The translations under genes and the position numbers were made by a program. The notes beneath the pieces were generated by a model. It had not been told where the DNA came from. It saw only the letters and a program-made list of their open reading frames with translations, and did no database searches. A stretch of 64,000 bases of DNA from Bacillus inaquosorum KCTC 13429 (GTDB lineage Bacteria; Bacillota; Bacilli; Bacillales; Bacillaceae), in NCBI RefSeq assembly GCF_000332645.1, contig NZ_AMXN01000001.1, positions 558,001-622,000 on the forward strand. The letters are read 5' to 3'. This document shows positions 17,475 to 25,690 of the stretch, one piece after another (position 1 is the first letter of the stretch; every line of letters begins with the position of its first letter).

Positions 17475-18695
17475 ATGAACCGACAATCTTCGGCTCGGCA
17501 CTACAAGAAATTTGTGCCGAGCCTTATTCTCATATTGAATTGCATACAATGTTTATCTCATCCATCCGAAGCTGATCCCATTTTGTTAGCGTTTGTGTTT
17601 GCGGTGTACTTAGCATTCATTTGGATCATTCCCTATGTAACATCCGCTGCTGTTAATTTCAGCATATTCGTCGGTCTTTGGCTCCTGACCGTTTTTCTTT
17701 GGGCTGTTTCCGGCCAAGAGCAGGGAGCCGCCTTTTTCTTAATCGTATTTTTATTGGTTTATACGGCTATAAAGCTTCCTGCACGCCTGTCCTTGATCTT
17801 TACAATATGCCTAATTGGAGGCAACGTTTTCTTTCTGTACACTGTTTTTGACAGCAGCTGGGACGATATCATCAGTAACATCTCGATCATGATCGGACTG
17901 TACGTATTCTTCTCCTCCATGCGTTTCAGACGGGAAGCCAGAAAAGAGGCTGAACGGAATCATGCTGAATTAGCGAAAATGCACTTGCAGCTGGAGCAGG
18001 CGCATGAAGAACTCCAGAAAGCGCACGCAGAGCTGCAGGAGGCTTCTGTTCTTTCTTTAAGGTACGCGGTCCTTGAGGAGCGCACAAGAATCGCCCGCGA
18101 CATTCATGACAGCATCGGCCATGAGCTGACTTCTGTGATTGTTCAGCTTCAATCTCTTCCCTATATCCTGAAAAGCAGCAAGGAGGATTCAGAAAAAGTC
18201 ATTCAAAATGTACTGAGTGTCGCCAGAGAATGCCTTCAAGAAGTACGTTCTGTCGTTCACCAAATGGGACGAAGTGAATCCATGGTTGGCCTTACCGCTT
18301 TGCGGGGGCTTATCCATCAAGTGGAGGAACGGAGCGGCTTGCACGTTTCTTTAGACACTGCCGGCCTGTCAGAAGAGTCTTGGCCTCAAAACGTAAGCGA
18401 AACGATCTACCGCATCTTGCAGGAAGCGCTGACCAATATCATTCGCCATGCTCACGCTTCCCATGCGGCTGCCATCATCTCAAATGACGAGACACATCTT
18501 TATCTCACAATCACCGACGACGGACAATTCACCGGCAATCTTACTTATGGATTTGGCCTGACAGGAATGAAAGAGCGCGCTGAAAAAGCAGGCGGTTCCC
18601 TGTCCCTCAGCACTGTGCAGCCGAGCGGCCTGCAAATTGAGCTGGCATTGCCGCTCATGACAACGAATAAGGAGCAAAAAGATGAACAAAGATAA
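17475..18695 (+). CDS. yxjM: Sensor histidine kinase (YxjM), NarL/DesK-type
   Basis: A 406-residue membrane sensor kinase. The first 145 residues hold several membrane helices; a coiled coil (about residues 150-195) follows with Glu/Ala/Leu heptads such as LEQAHEELQKAHAEL. The HisKA_3 dimerisation domain has the phospho-acceptor in RIARDIHDSIGHELTS, and the HATPase domain has the N box ITNIIRHA and G boxes DDGQFTGN and GFGLTGM. The ATG at 17475 follows AAGAAGGA; reading further upstream would enter the yxjN coding region. It overlaps yxjL by 14 bases. The stimulus is unknown. Confidence 0.92.
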   Translation: MNRQSSARHYKKFVPSLILILNCIQCLSHPSEADPILLAFVFAVYLAFIWIIPYVTSAAVNFSIFVGLWLLTVFLWAVSGQEQGAAFFLIVFLLVYTAIKLPARLSLIFTICLIGGNVFFLYTVFDSSWDDIISNISIMIGLYVFFSSMRFRREARKEAERNHAELAKMHLQLEQAHEELQKAHAELQEASVLSLRYAVLEERTRIARDIHDSIGHELTSVIVQLQSLPYILKSSKEDSEKVIQNVLSVARECLQEVRSVVHQMGRSESMVGLTALRGLIHQVEERSGLHVSLDTAGLSEESWPQNVSETIYRILQEALTNIIRHAHASHAAAIISNDETHLYLTITDDGQFTGNLTYGFGLTGMKERAEKAGGSLSLSTVQPSGLQIELALPLMTTNKEQKDEQR

Positions 18696-19338
18696 AATAC
18701 GCGTCGCACTTGCCGATGATCAGCCGCTAGTGCGCGAAGGATTCCGCTATGTCATCAACGCACAGCCGGATATGACGGTTTCCGGTGAGGCCGGCGACGG
18801 TCACGGCATCATTGCACTGGCAAAGCAAACAAAACCCGACGTCATCCTCATGGATGTCCAAATGCCGCATTGCTCAGGCATCGAAGCGGCAAAAGACATT
18901 ATGTCTACACTCCCATATACAAAGATTGTCATTTTAACCACCTTCGACACGGAAGAATATGTATTTGAAGGCATCCGTGCGGGTGCAGTCGGCTATTTGC
19001 TGAAAGATACGCTTCCTGAAGAATTGATAGACGCCATTCGCGCCGCGGCCAGAGGCGAAGCGATTTTCCGTACGGCCACAGCTGCTAAAATTATCAGTGA
19101 GACATTTCGCTCGAAGCAACAGACTCAAGCCGAAGAACTGGCAGAGCCGTTTACCAAAAGAGAGCTCGAGGTTCTTCAGCAAATGGCCTATGGGTTGAGA
19201 AATGAAGAGATTGCTAAAAAGCTTTTCGTCAGCGAAAGCACGGTAAAAACCCACGTGCACCGCATCCTGCAAAAATGTAACGCCCAAGACCGGACACAGG
19301 CAGTCGTTTTTGCCATTCGAAACGGTATTGTGCAATAG
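18682..19338 (+). CDS. yxjL: Response regulator (YxjL), NarL family
   Basis: A 218-residue cytoplasmic response regulator. The receiver domain has the acidic pair Asp12-Asp13, the phospho-acceptor Asp58 in ILMDVQMP, Thr in LTTFD and the switch Lys in LLKDTLPEE. A LuxR-type HTH (about residues 150-215) contains LTKRELEVLQQMA-like (here FTKRELEVL), GLRNEEIAKKLF and VKTHVHRILQK. It is translationally coupled to the kinase yxjM and so forms its cognate pair. Target genes are not known; yxjN in the same operon is a candidate. Confidence 0.93.
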   Translation: MNKDKIRVALADDQPLVREGFRYVINAQPDMTVSGEAGDGHGIIALAKQTKPDVILMDVQMPHCSGIEAAKDIMSTLPYTKIVILTTFDTEEYVFEGIRAGAVGYLLKDTLPEELIDAIRAAARGEAIFRTATAAKIISETFRSKQQTQAEELAEPFTKRELEVLQQMAYGLRNEEIAKKLFVSESTVKTHVHRILQKCNAQDRTQAVVFAIRNGIVQ

Positions 19339-19387
19339 AAATCTCTCATCCCGCCATGATAAAATAAGACAAAGGAGATGATTGGAA

Positions 19388-20620
19388 ATGAAAGAAGAAA
19401 TCATTGAACGGTTTACTACATACGTAAAGGTCGACACACAGTCCGATGAATCCGTCGACACCTGCCCTTCCACACCCGGCCAATTGACGTTAGGAAACAT
19501 GCTTGTCGATGAATTGAAGTCAATCGGCATGCAGGATGCAGCCATTGATGAGAACGGCTATGTCATGGCGACTCTTCCCTCCAATACTGAAAAAGACGTG
19601 CCGACAATCGGCTTTCTCGCCCACGTCGACACCGCCACCGACTTTACCGGCAAAAACGTGAATCCCCAAATCGTAGAAAGCTACGATGGAAAAGACATCG
19701 TTCTCAATGAACAGCTGCAGGTCATCCTGTCGCCTGATCAATTCCCTGAGCTGTCCGGCTATAAGGGCCACACACTCATCACCACAGACGGCACAACCCT
19801 TCTCGGCGCAGACAATAAAGCCGGCATTGCCGAAATCATGACAGCCATGGATTACCTCATCAAACACCCTGAAATCAAGCACGGCACAATCAGAGTCGCC
19901 TTTACGCCTGATGAAGAAATCGGGAGAGGCCCGCACAAATTTGATGTGAAACGATTCAATGCGTCCTTTGCCTACACAGTTGACGGCGGTCCGCTCGGCG
20001 AGCTTGAATACGAAAGCTTCAATGCCGCTGCCGCAAAAATCACGATCAAAGGCAACAACGTACATCCCGGCACGGCAAAAGGGAAAATGATCAACTCTGC
20101 CAAAATCGCAATGAAGCTGAACAGCCTGCTGCCGGCAGACGAAGCGCCTGAATATACAGAAGGCTACGAAGGCTTCTACCACCTGCTGTCGATTCAAGGA
20201 GATGTAGAGGAAACAAAACTCCACTACATTATCAGAGACTTTGACAAAGAAAACTTCCAAAGCAGAAAAGAAACAATGAAGCGAGTCGTTGAAGAACTTC
20301 AAAACGAATACGGGCAAGACCGGATTCAGCTTGATATGAACGATCAATACTACAACATGAGAGAGAAAATCGAACCTGTCATCGAAATCGTCAACATTGC
20401 CGAGCAAGCGATGAAAAACCTCGGTATCGAACCGAAGATTTCTCCAATCCGCGGCGGCACGGACGGATCCCAGCTGTCCTACATGGGACTCCCGACGCCA
20501 AACATCTTTACCGGCGGGGAAAACTTCCACGGAAAGTTCGAATACATCTCAGCTGATAACATGGTCAAAGCCGTAAACGTCATCGTTGAGATTGCAAAGC
20601 TGTTTGAAGAACAGGCGTAA
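19388..20620 (+). CDS. pepT: PepT, peptidase T (tripeptidase)
   Basis: A 410-residue cytoplasmic M20 family zinc aminotripeptidase. Metal-site motifs are GFLAHVDTA (His and Asp ligands), LLGADNKAG (bridging Asp), TPDEEIGRG (catalytic and ligand Glu) and the late [10 protein letters not shown] with the C-terminal His ligand. I start at MKEEIIERF because GGAGATG lies at proper spacing; a TTG two codons upstream is less likely. It follows the yxjL stop by about 50 bases and has its own terminator. Confidence 0.95.
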   Translation: MKEEIIERFTTYVKVDTQSDESVDTCPSTPGQLTLGNMLVDELKSIGMQDAAIDENGYVMATLPSNTEKDVPTIGFLAHVDTATDFTGKNVNPQIVESYDGKDIVLNEQLQVILSPDQFPELSGYKGHTLITTDGTTLLGADNKAGIAEIMTAMDYLIKHPEIKHGTIRVAFTPDEEIGRGPHKFDVKRFNASFAYTVDGGPLGELEYESFNAAAAKITIKGNNVHPGTAKGKMINSAKIAMKLNSLLPADEAPEYTEGYEGFYHLLSIQGDVEETKLHYIIRDFDKENFQSRKETMKRVVEELQNEYGQDRIQLDMNDQYYNMREKIEPVIEIVNIAEQAMKNLGIEPKISPIRGGTDGSQLSYMGLPTPNIFTGGENFHGKFEYISADNMVKAVNVIVEIAKLFEEQA

Positions 20621-20626
20621 TGCCAA

Positions 20627-20657
20627 AAGCCAGTCCAAAAAAGGGCTGGTTTTTTTG
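20627..20657 (+). terminator. Terminator of pepT
   Basis: AGCCAGTCC and GGGCTGGT pair around AAAAAA, followed by seven T, eight bases after the pepT stop. Confidence 0.85.
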
Positions 20658-20724
20658 TGTAAAAACGAAACATTTTGAATACGTCCTCCGTAAAACAAGT
20701 ATCAACACATGAGGAGGAAATACA

Positions 20725-20853
20725 ATGACAAAACATGCAATTGCTGCAAAAAAGAGCCTATTTAAAAAATGGATCACGATCCGGCCTCTTAAAATGCAAA
20801 AGAAATCGAGCCCGTTTCAAAAGATCAGAAAAATGTTCAAACGCTTCTTCTGA
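20725..20853 (+). CDS. Small 42-residue highly cationic peptide
   Basis: An ATG with a near-perfect GAGGAGG site seven bases upstream opens a 42-codon frame. The product has fourteen Lys/Arg and no Asp or Glu, one Trp and several Phe, and ends KMFKRFF. It starts MTKHAIAAKKSLFKKW. No signal peptide is visible. The strong ribosome site and the downstream terminator support translation. I do not recognise a family. The composition resembles amphipathic membrane-active peptides or small nucleic-acid or ribosome-binding proteins; none of these can be chosen from sequence. It is absent from standard long-ORF calls because of its length. Confidence 0.65.
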   Translation: MTKHAIAAKKSLFKKWITIRPLKMQKKSSPFQKIRKMFKRFF

Positions 20854-21239
20854 TAAGACATCCAAATCCCCAAAACCACAATCTGCATTCCCCCGTACCG
20901 CCCAAATGCTCCGTAATTTGGGTTTTTTGTGTTTGATTCCGAAAAATAGGGTATAAACCTAACAAGCAAGAAAACAGCACCCAAAAACAGGTAATTGGAA
21001 TTATGTAAATTTAGGTTAAAAGTTATATAAAGGAATTTATTTTATCGTCGATAGTAACTATAGAACCAATCACTAACATGAACAATCACCAATTTGCAAG
21101 ACTATTTTCAGGTTATCAGGTTAGACTGTTTTTGAGGGGCAGTTATTTATTTTTAACCAATTTGGAATTTTTTGAATACTTTTTGACATTTTATCCGTAC
21201 AATAGAGAATACCAAAACTTTTTTTGGGAGGAATGTAAA
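20854..21239. other. Intergenic region with terminator, no long gene
   Basis: It contains the terminator at 20901-20928 and an AT-rich stretch with several A/T tracts. A TTGACA occurs at about 21184 and a TACAAT at about 21199, too close together to be one promoter. The stretch ends in the GGGAGG site of the next small gene. No credible gene was found in it. Confidence 0.5.
20901..20928 (+). terminator. Terminator downstream of the cationic peptide gene
   Basis: CCCAAAT and ATTTGGG pair around GCTCCGTA, followed by TTTTTT. It lies 50 bases after the small gene's stop. Confidence 0.8.
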
Positions 21240-21410
21240 ATGATCCTTTTTATTATCATCGCATTATGCGGCTATCTTCTTTTTTCTTTCAGCAAGGACA
21301 ATCGCCGCAAACCGCAAAAGACAAGCCCTCTTCCAGCAGCCGCACCTCATCACAACAACCTAATCGACCTTGACGCGATCCGCCAAAAACGCCGGATGCA
21401 TCTTTCCTAA
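21240..21410 (+). CDS. yxjJ: Small single-TM protein (YxjJ-like)
   Basis: A 56-residue protein starting MILFIIIALCGYLLFSF, an N-terminal membrane helix, followed by a basic, Pro-rich cytoplasmic tail with HHNNLIDLDAIRQKRR. The TTTGGGAGGAATG context gives a strong ribosome site nine bases before the ATG at 21240; the in-frame extension to 21078 lacks one. The symbol is assigned from its position between pepT and yxjI and is uncertain. Function is unknown; the tail looks like a short interaction motif. A terminator follows. Confidence 0.65.
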   Translation: MILFIIIALCGYLLFSFSKDNRRKPQKTSPLPAAAPHHNNLIDLDAIRQKRRMHLS

Positions 21411-21427
21411 TACTATATTTCAAAAGA

Positions 21428-21457
21428 AAGGCTGCTGAACGATGCAGCCTTTTTTTA
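21428..21457 (+). terminator. Terminator of the yxjJ-like gene
   Basis: AAAGGCTGC pairs with GCAGCCTTT around TGAACGAT, followed by T7. Confidence 0.9.
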
Positions 21458-21584
21458 ATTTAGAAACATTAATTACTCGTAAAAAACGGCCAGCGCGTTT
21501 CTGGTTACTAGATTTGGAACTTGAAACCTTTTTGCCCCCCTTTCCGTAATCTCTTACAAGGCAAATCAAAAGGAGACTTCAGCA

Positions 21585-22073
21585 ATGATCGAATTATTTA
21601 TGAAACAAAAAATGTTCTCGTTTAAAGATGCATTTCACATTTATGACCGGGATGAACAGGAGACATTCAAGGTCGAGGGCCGGTTCTTTTCGTTAGGGGA
21701 CTCGCTGCAAATGACAGATTCATCCGGAAAAACACTCGTTTCCATAGAACAAAAAGTAATGTCTTTATTGCCGCGATATGTGATTTCAATTGGCGGGGAA
21801 ACAGTTTGTGAGGTGACGAAGAAACTAACATTTTTCAAACCAAAATTTGAAATTTCTAAGCTCAACTGGGAAATTGACGGTGACTTGTGGAAGGATGAAT
21901 TCCAGCTGACGGACGGAAAGAATGTCCGGATGTCGGTGAGCAAGAAGTGGCTGAGCTGAGGTGATTCCTATCACTTGCAGATTGCAAACGAGGAAGATGT
22001 GCTGATCTGCACGGCCATCGCTATCGTGCTGGATATGGTATTATATGACGATGAAGATGAAAGTATTTTCTAA
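21585..22073 (+). pseudogene. yxjI: YxjI (LURP-one/tubby-like) interrupted by an in-frame stop
   Basis: The frame opens at 21585 behind AAAGGAG and codes a LURP-one/tubby-like protein (beta-rich; MIELFMKQKMFSFKDAF start). It stops with TGA at 21957-21959, after 124 residues. Reading through that stop, the same frame continues as GDSYHLQIANEEDVLICTA and ends at a TAA at 22071-22073. The complete frame is 162 codons, the length I remember for YxjI. A single base change (for example TGG to TGA, a Trp codon) explains it. No frameshift is needed. The upstream 124 residues may still be made as a shortened protein lacking the last strand and helix. A sequencing error is the alternative. Confidence 0.85.
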
Positions 22074-22138
22074 AAAGCATTGACAATTGAGCCAAAAGTA
22101 ATAATATTAAGATAATTGAAATCTGAATATGAAGACAT

Positions 22139-22294
22139 ACCTTATCAAGAGAGGTGGAGGGACTGGCCCTATGATACCCGGCAACCGCTGTTTCAAACAG
22201 AATGGTGCTAAATCCTTTAGAACATTGCGTTCTTGCAGATGAGGCGGAGATTTGATCGTTCAAGCTCTTCCTTACACAAAGGAAGAGCTTTTTT
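22139..22294 (+). ncRNA. SAM-I (S-box) riboswitch of yxjH
   Basis: The leader has the S-box blocks in order: CTTATCAAGAGAGGTGGAGG, GACTGGCCC, GATACCCGGCAACC, GGTGCTAAATCC, and a closing GATGAG that pairs with the 5' CTTATC. The aptamer spans about 22139-22244. A terminator follows (CAAGCTCTTCCTT...AAGGAAGAGCTT plus T6, 22261-22294). S-adenosylmethionine binding should favour the terminator and shut off yxjH. Confidence 0.95.
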
Positions 22295-22328
22295 ATGCTC
22301 AACACATTTCAGAAAAGAGGCGAATGAC

Positions 22329-23462
22329 ATGGCTCAACAAACAAATGCCGCAGGACAAAAAACAATACAACAACACAAAGCTCCTTTCCGCGCCGATCAT
22401 GTCGGCAGTTTACTGCGCTCCGCTCCGGTAAAAGAAGCCCGGCAGAAGAAAGCGGCCGGCGAGATCACAGCGGAACAGCTTCGTGATATTGAAAATCAAG
22501 AAATCACCCGCATTGTGGAAAAACAAAAAGAAATCGGTCTCGATGTGGTAACAGACGGAGAATTCCGCCGTTCTTGGTGGCATTACGATTTCCTGGAAGG
22601 GCTTGACGGAGTGGAACCGTTCATCCCGGCTGAAGGGATTCAGTTCCATAACGCGAAAACAAAAGCACGCAGCATCAAAGTGACGGGAAAACTTGATTTT
22701 ACGAGCCACCCAGCGCTTGCCGATTATCAATTTTTACATGAGATTGCCGGCGACGCGACACCAAAGCTGACGATTCCGAGCCCGAATATGCTGTTTTTCG
22801 GTGAAAAGGCGGATAAAGGGATTTATGACGACCAAGAGGAATACTTTCATGATCTGGCCCAAGCGTACAAAAAAGCAATTAAAGCCTTTTATGACGCTGG
22901 ATGCCGCTATCTTCAGCTTGATGATACGTCATGGTCTCTTTTCTTTGAGGAAAAAGGCAGAGAGGTTGTCCGGGCGCTCGGCGGCGATCCAGAAACATTG
23001 CCTGCCTTGTTTGCCAAAACGATTAACGATGCAGTGGCAGACCGCCCTGATGATTTAGCAATCACGATGCACATTTGCCGCGGCAACTTCCGTTCGACTT
23101 GGGCGGCATCAGGAGGCTACGACGCTGTAGCGGAAACGATTTTGGACGGCTTAAACCTGGACGGGCTGTTCTTGGAATACGATGATGACCGCTCCGGAAA
23201 TTTTGATCCGCTCCGTTTTGTGAAACGCAAGGATCTGCAAATCGTGCTCGGCTTGATCACATCGAAATACGGCGAGCTAGAAAATCCTGAGGATGTGAAA
23301 CGCCGAATCAATGAAGCTGCGCGTTTTGTCAGCCTGGATCAGCTGTGCCTCAGCCCGCAGTGCGGTTTCGCCTCTACAGAAGAAGGCAATCTTTTGACAG
23401 AGGAGCAGCAATGGGCAAAGCTGCGCCATGTCGTTGACATCGCCAACGATGTGTGGAGATAA
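22329..23462 (+). CDS. yxjH: YxjH, MetE-like cobalamin-independent methionine synthase family protein
   Basis: A 377-residue protein related to the C-terminal catalytic half of cobalamin-independent methionine synthase (MetE). It lacks the N-terminal MetE half. Zinc and substrate motifs are visible: FRADHVGSLLR at the start, TDGEFRRSWWHYDF, MHICRGNFRS (zinc-ligand His and Cys region) and LSPQCGFAST (Cys). The start at ATG 22329 has an AAGAGG site; the upstream extension would translate riboswitch sequence. The SAM-I riboswitch ties it to methionine or sulphur metabolism. The exact methyl donor is not shown. It is close to yxjG throughout, a tandem duplicate. Confidence 0.92.
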   Translation: MAQQTNAAGQKTIQQHKAPFRADHVGSLLRSAPVKEARQKKAAGEITAEQLRDIENQEITRIVEKQKEIGLDVVTDGEFRRSWWHYDFLEGLDGVEPFIPAEGIQFHNAKTKARSIKVTGKLDFTSHPALADYQFLHEIAGDATPKLTIPSPNMLFFGEKADKGIYDDQEEYFHDLAQAYKKAIKAFYDAGCRYLQLDDTSWSLFFEEKGREVVRALGGDPETLPALFAKTINDAVADRPDDLAITMHICRGNFRSTWAASGGYDAVAETILDGLNLDGLFLEYDDDRSGNFDPLRFVKRKDLQIVLGLITSKYGELENPEDVKRRINEAARFVSLDQLCLSPQCGFASTEEGNLLTEEQQWAKLRHVVDIANDVWR

Positions 23463-23531
23463 TCTATCATTGACAGAAACAGAAAATGTGTGAATAATAG
23501 ATACTATCAGAAAATTTCATAAAAAGGTTTT

Positions 23532-23684
23532 CCTTATCAAGAGAGGTGGAGGGACTGGCCCTGCGATACCCGGCAACCGCTGTTTAACAGAATGGTGCTA
23601 AATCCTTTAGAGCAATGATTGCTCTTGAAGATAAGGTTGAGATTGTCACGCAAGCTCTTCCTTATCCAAAGGAAGAGCTTTTTT
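23532..23684 (+). ncRNA. SAM-I (S-box) riboswitch of yxjG
   Basis: A second S-box copy, nearly the same as the yxjH one, with AAGAGAGGTGGAGGGACTGG, CCCGGCAACCG and GGTGCTAAATCC. P1 is CCTTATC with GATAAGG (23532-23636). Its terminator CAAGCTCTTCCTT...GGAAGAGCTT plus T6 (23651-23684) is practically identical to the first. The duplication therefore included the leader. Confidence 0.95.
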
Positions 23685-23714
23685 ATATTCGAATGGAAAG
23701 AAGGAATGGACAAC

Positions 23715-24851
23715 ATGTCACAACAAACAACACCCGCAGAACAAAAATCACTTCAAAGAAAAAAACCGCCGTTTCGCGCGGATCAAGTCGGAAGCCTGCT
23801 GAGATCAGAGCCCGTCAAAAAAGCGCGGCTGCAAAAAGCGGCCGGCGAGATTACGGCTGAGCAGCTTCGCCAGATCGAAAACGATGAAATCATCCGCATT
23901 GTGGAAAAACAAAAGGAAACCGGCTTGAACGTCGTGACAGACGGTGAATTCCGCAGAGCGTGGTGGCATTTTGATTTCCTGGAAAACCTGGATGGCGTTG
24001 AGCCGTTTACTCCTGAGCAGGGCATTCAATTCCATAACGTACAGACAAAAGCACGCGGCATTAAAGTCACAGGTGATATCGACTTTTCAACTCACCCAAT
24101 GCTTGAAGATTACTCATTTCTCCATAGCATTGCCGGTGACGCGACGCCAAAGATGACGATTCCAAGCCCGAATATGCTGTTTTTCCGCGGAAAACTGGAA
24201 AAGGATGCGTACAAAAAAGACTATCAACTTTTCCAGCACGATGTATCCAAAGCATATAAAAAAGCGATTCAAGCGTTTTATGACAGAGGCTGCCGCTACC
24301 TCCAGCTTGATGATACGGCATGGGCTGTTTTCTTATCTGAAAAAGGCTTAAAACAAATCGAGGCGTTCGGAACAACGCCTGACGAGCTTCGCCAGCTGTT
24401 TGCGAAATCGATTAACGACGCGATTGCAGACCGTCCTGATGACCTGACGGTAACCATGCATATTTGCCGCGGCAACTTCCAGTCCACTTGGACAGCAGAA
24501 GGCGGCTATGACGCAGCAGCCGAAACCATTTTTGACGGCTTGAACCTGGACGGTCTATTCCTGGAGTATGATGATTCACGCTCAGGCGGATTTGAACCGC
24601 TCCGTTATGTAAAGCGCTCTGACCTTCAGCTTGTCCTTGGCTTAGTCACATCTAAATTCGGTGAGCTTGAACATCCGGACGACGTGAAACGCCGTCTCGT
24701 AGAAGCGTCCCGTTTTGTGAGCTTAGACCAGCTTTGTCTCAGCCCTCAATGCGGATTCGCTTCAACTGAGGAAGGCAACAAGCTGACTGAAGAACAGCAA
24801 TGGGCGAAGCTCCGCCATGTGGTTGAGATCGCTAACGATGTTTGGAAATAA
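23715..24851 (+). CDS. yxjG: YxjG, MetE-like cobalamin-independent methionine synthase family protein
   Basis: A 378-residue paralogue of YxjH with the same motifs (FRADQVGSLLR, TDGEFRRAWWHFDF, MHICRGNFQS, LSPQCGFAST), high identity along the whole length, and its own SAM-I riboswitch. I start at MSQQTTPAE (23715), nine bases after AAGGA; a nearer ATG (MDN) three codons upstream is possible but too close to the ribosome site. The pair probably acts in methionine formation from a homocysteine-type acceptor; the sequence does not reveal how the two differ in substrate. Confidence 0.92.
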   Translation: MSQQTTPAEQKSLQRKKPPFRADQVGSLLRSEPVKKARLQKAAGEITAEQLRQIENDEIIRIVEKQKETGLNVVTDGEFRRAWWHFDFLENLDGVEPFTPEQGIQFHNVQTKARGIKVTGDIDFSTHPMLEDYSFLHSIAGDATPKMTIPSPNMLFFRGKLEKDAYKKDYQLFQHDVSKAYKKAIQAFYDRGCRYLQLDDTAWAVFLSEKGLKQIEAFGTTPDELRQLFAKSINDAIADRPDDLTVTMHICRGNFQSTWTAEGGYDAAAETIFDGLNLDGLFLEYDDSRSGGFEPLRYVKRSDLQLVLGLVTSKFGELEHPDDVKRRLVEASRFVSLDQLCLSPQCGFASTEEGNKLTEEQQWAKLRHVVEIANDVWK

Positions 24852-24854
24852 GCC

Positions 24855-24897
24855 AAAAAACACACTTGATTCCCTAACGGAGCAAGTGTGTTTTTTT
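24855..24897. terminator. Terminator between yxjG and yxjF
   Basis: AAACACACTTG and CAAGTGTGTTT form a perfect stem with A and T tracts on either side, serving yxjG on the plus strand and yxjF on the minus strand. Confidence 0.9.
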
Positions 24898-24900
24898 ATG

Positions 24901-25674
24901 TCATTGAGCGGTGTAGCCCCCATCAAGGACGACAGCCTGCCCGGTGACGCCCTTCGCTTTCCCGCTTGCCAAAAACACCGCATAATCTGCGATTTCCTTG
25001 ACGGAAAGCAGTCGTTTTTGCGGGACCAGCGGAAAAATGACCTGTTCAAGTACGGAGTCGTAAGGGACATTTCTTGTTTTCGAAAGATCGCTCAGCTGAT
25101 TGCGGACAAGCTGAGTATCGACATAACCCGGACAGAGCGCGTTGACTGTAATGCCGTGGGGCGCGCCTTCCAGCGCCCCGACCTTTGTCAGCCCAATGAC
25201 GCCGTGCTTGGCGCTATTATAAGCGGATTTCCCCGCAAAGCCGACTAAGCCATTAACAGACGCGATATTAATGATTCTGCCAAACTGCTGTTTTTTCATG
25301 ATCGGAAACACATGCTTCATCGCGATGAAGGGCGCCGTCAGCATGACCTTGATCAGCTGCTCAAAGGTTTCTGTGGGAAACTCTTCAATCGGGGCGACGT
25401 GCTGAATACCGGCATTGTTCACCAAAATATCCAAGCGGCCGTATCGTTTCTTGATGGCGTTCACCGTATCAGCGACTTGCGCTTCCTTTGTCACATCACA
25501 CGGAATGGCTGCTGCGTCAAAGCCTTCTTCGGCAAGCTTGGAGGCGGCCTTTTCACACGCTTTCTGATGGAGATCCGAAACGATGACGCTGGCGCCTTCA
25601 CGGGCGAATTCCTTTGCGATGTCGAATCCGATTCCGCCGGCTGCCCCTGTCACCAATGCGACTTGTTTGTTCAT
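24901..25674 (-). CDS. yxjF: YxjF, short-chain dehydrogenase (3-hydroxybutyrate dehydrogenase type)
   Basis: A 257-residue NAD(P)-dependent short-chain dehydrogenase. The glycine motif TGAAGGIG, NNAG, catalytic Ser in ASVNGLVG, Tyr-x3-Lys in SAYNSAKHG and the PG motif after it are all present. The sequence style (SAKHGVIGLTK, GYVDTQLVRNQ) is that of D-3-hydroxybutyrate dehydrogenases. Linkage to scoAB and a gluconate/hydroxybutyrate-type permease supports oxidation of 3-hydroxybutyrate to acetoacetate. The start MNKQVALVTG follows GGGAAGG; a GTG nine bases upstream is inside that site. Confidence 0.9.
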   Translation of the reverse strand: MNKQVALVTGAAGGIGFDIAKEFAREGASVIVSDLHQKACEKAASKLAEEGFDAAAIPCDVTKEAQVADTVNAIKKRYGRLDILVNNAGIQHVAPIEEFPTETFEQLIKVMLTAPFIAMKHVFPIMKKQQFGRIINIASVNGLVGFAGKSAYNSAKHGVIGLTKVGALEGAPHGITVNALCPGYVDTQLVRNQLSDLSKTRNVPYDSVLEQVIFPLVPQKRLLSVKEIADYAVFLASGKAKGVTGQAVVLDGGYTAQ

Positions 25675-25690
25675 GTCAAACACCTTCCCA

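Noticed and set aside
18934-19545. Minus-strand frame of 203 codons across yxjL and pepT
   Set aside because: It is antisense to both genes with no recognisable domain or start site.
19520-20530. Long open frame of 336 codons on the minus strand opposite pepT
   Set aside because: It is antisense to a well-conserved gene, has no ribosome site and shows low-complexity Phe/Val/Asp composition typical of shadow frames.
20931-21239. In-frame extension of the yxjJ-like gene from 21078
   Set aside because: No ribosome site, and the extension includes the AT-rich promoter stretch; the GGGAGG-preceded ATG at 21240 fits better.
24762-25248. Frames overlapping the yxjG/yxjF junction on both strands
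   Set aside because: They run through the shared terminator and the conserved SDR gene and lack start signals.
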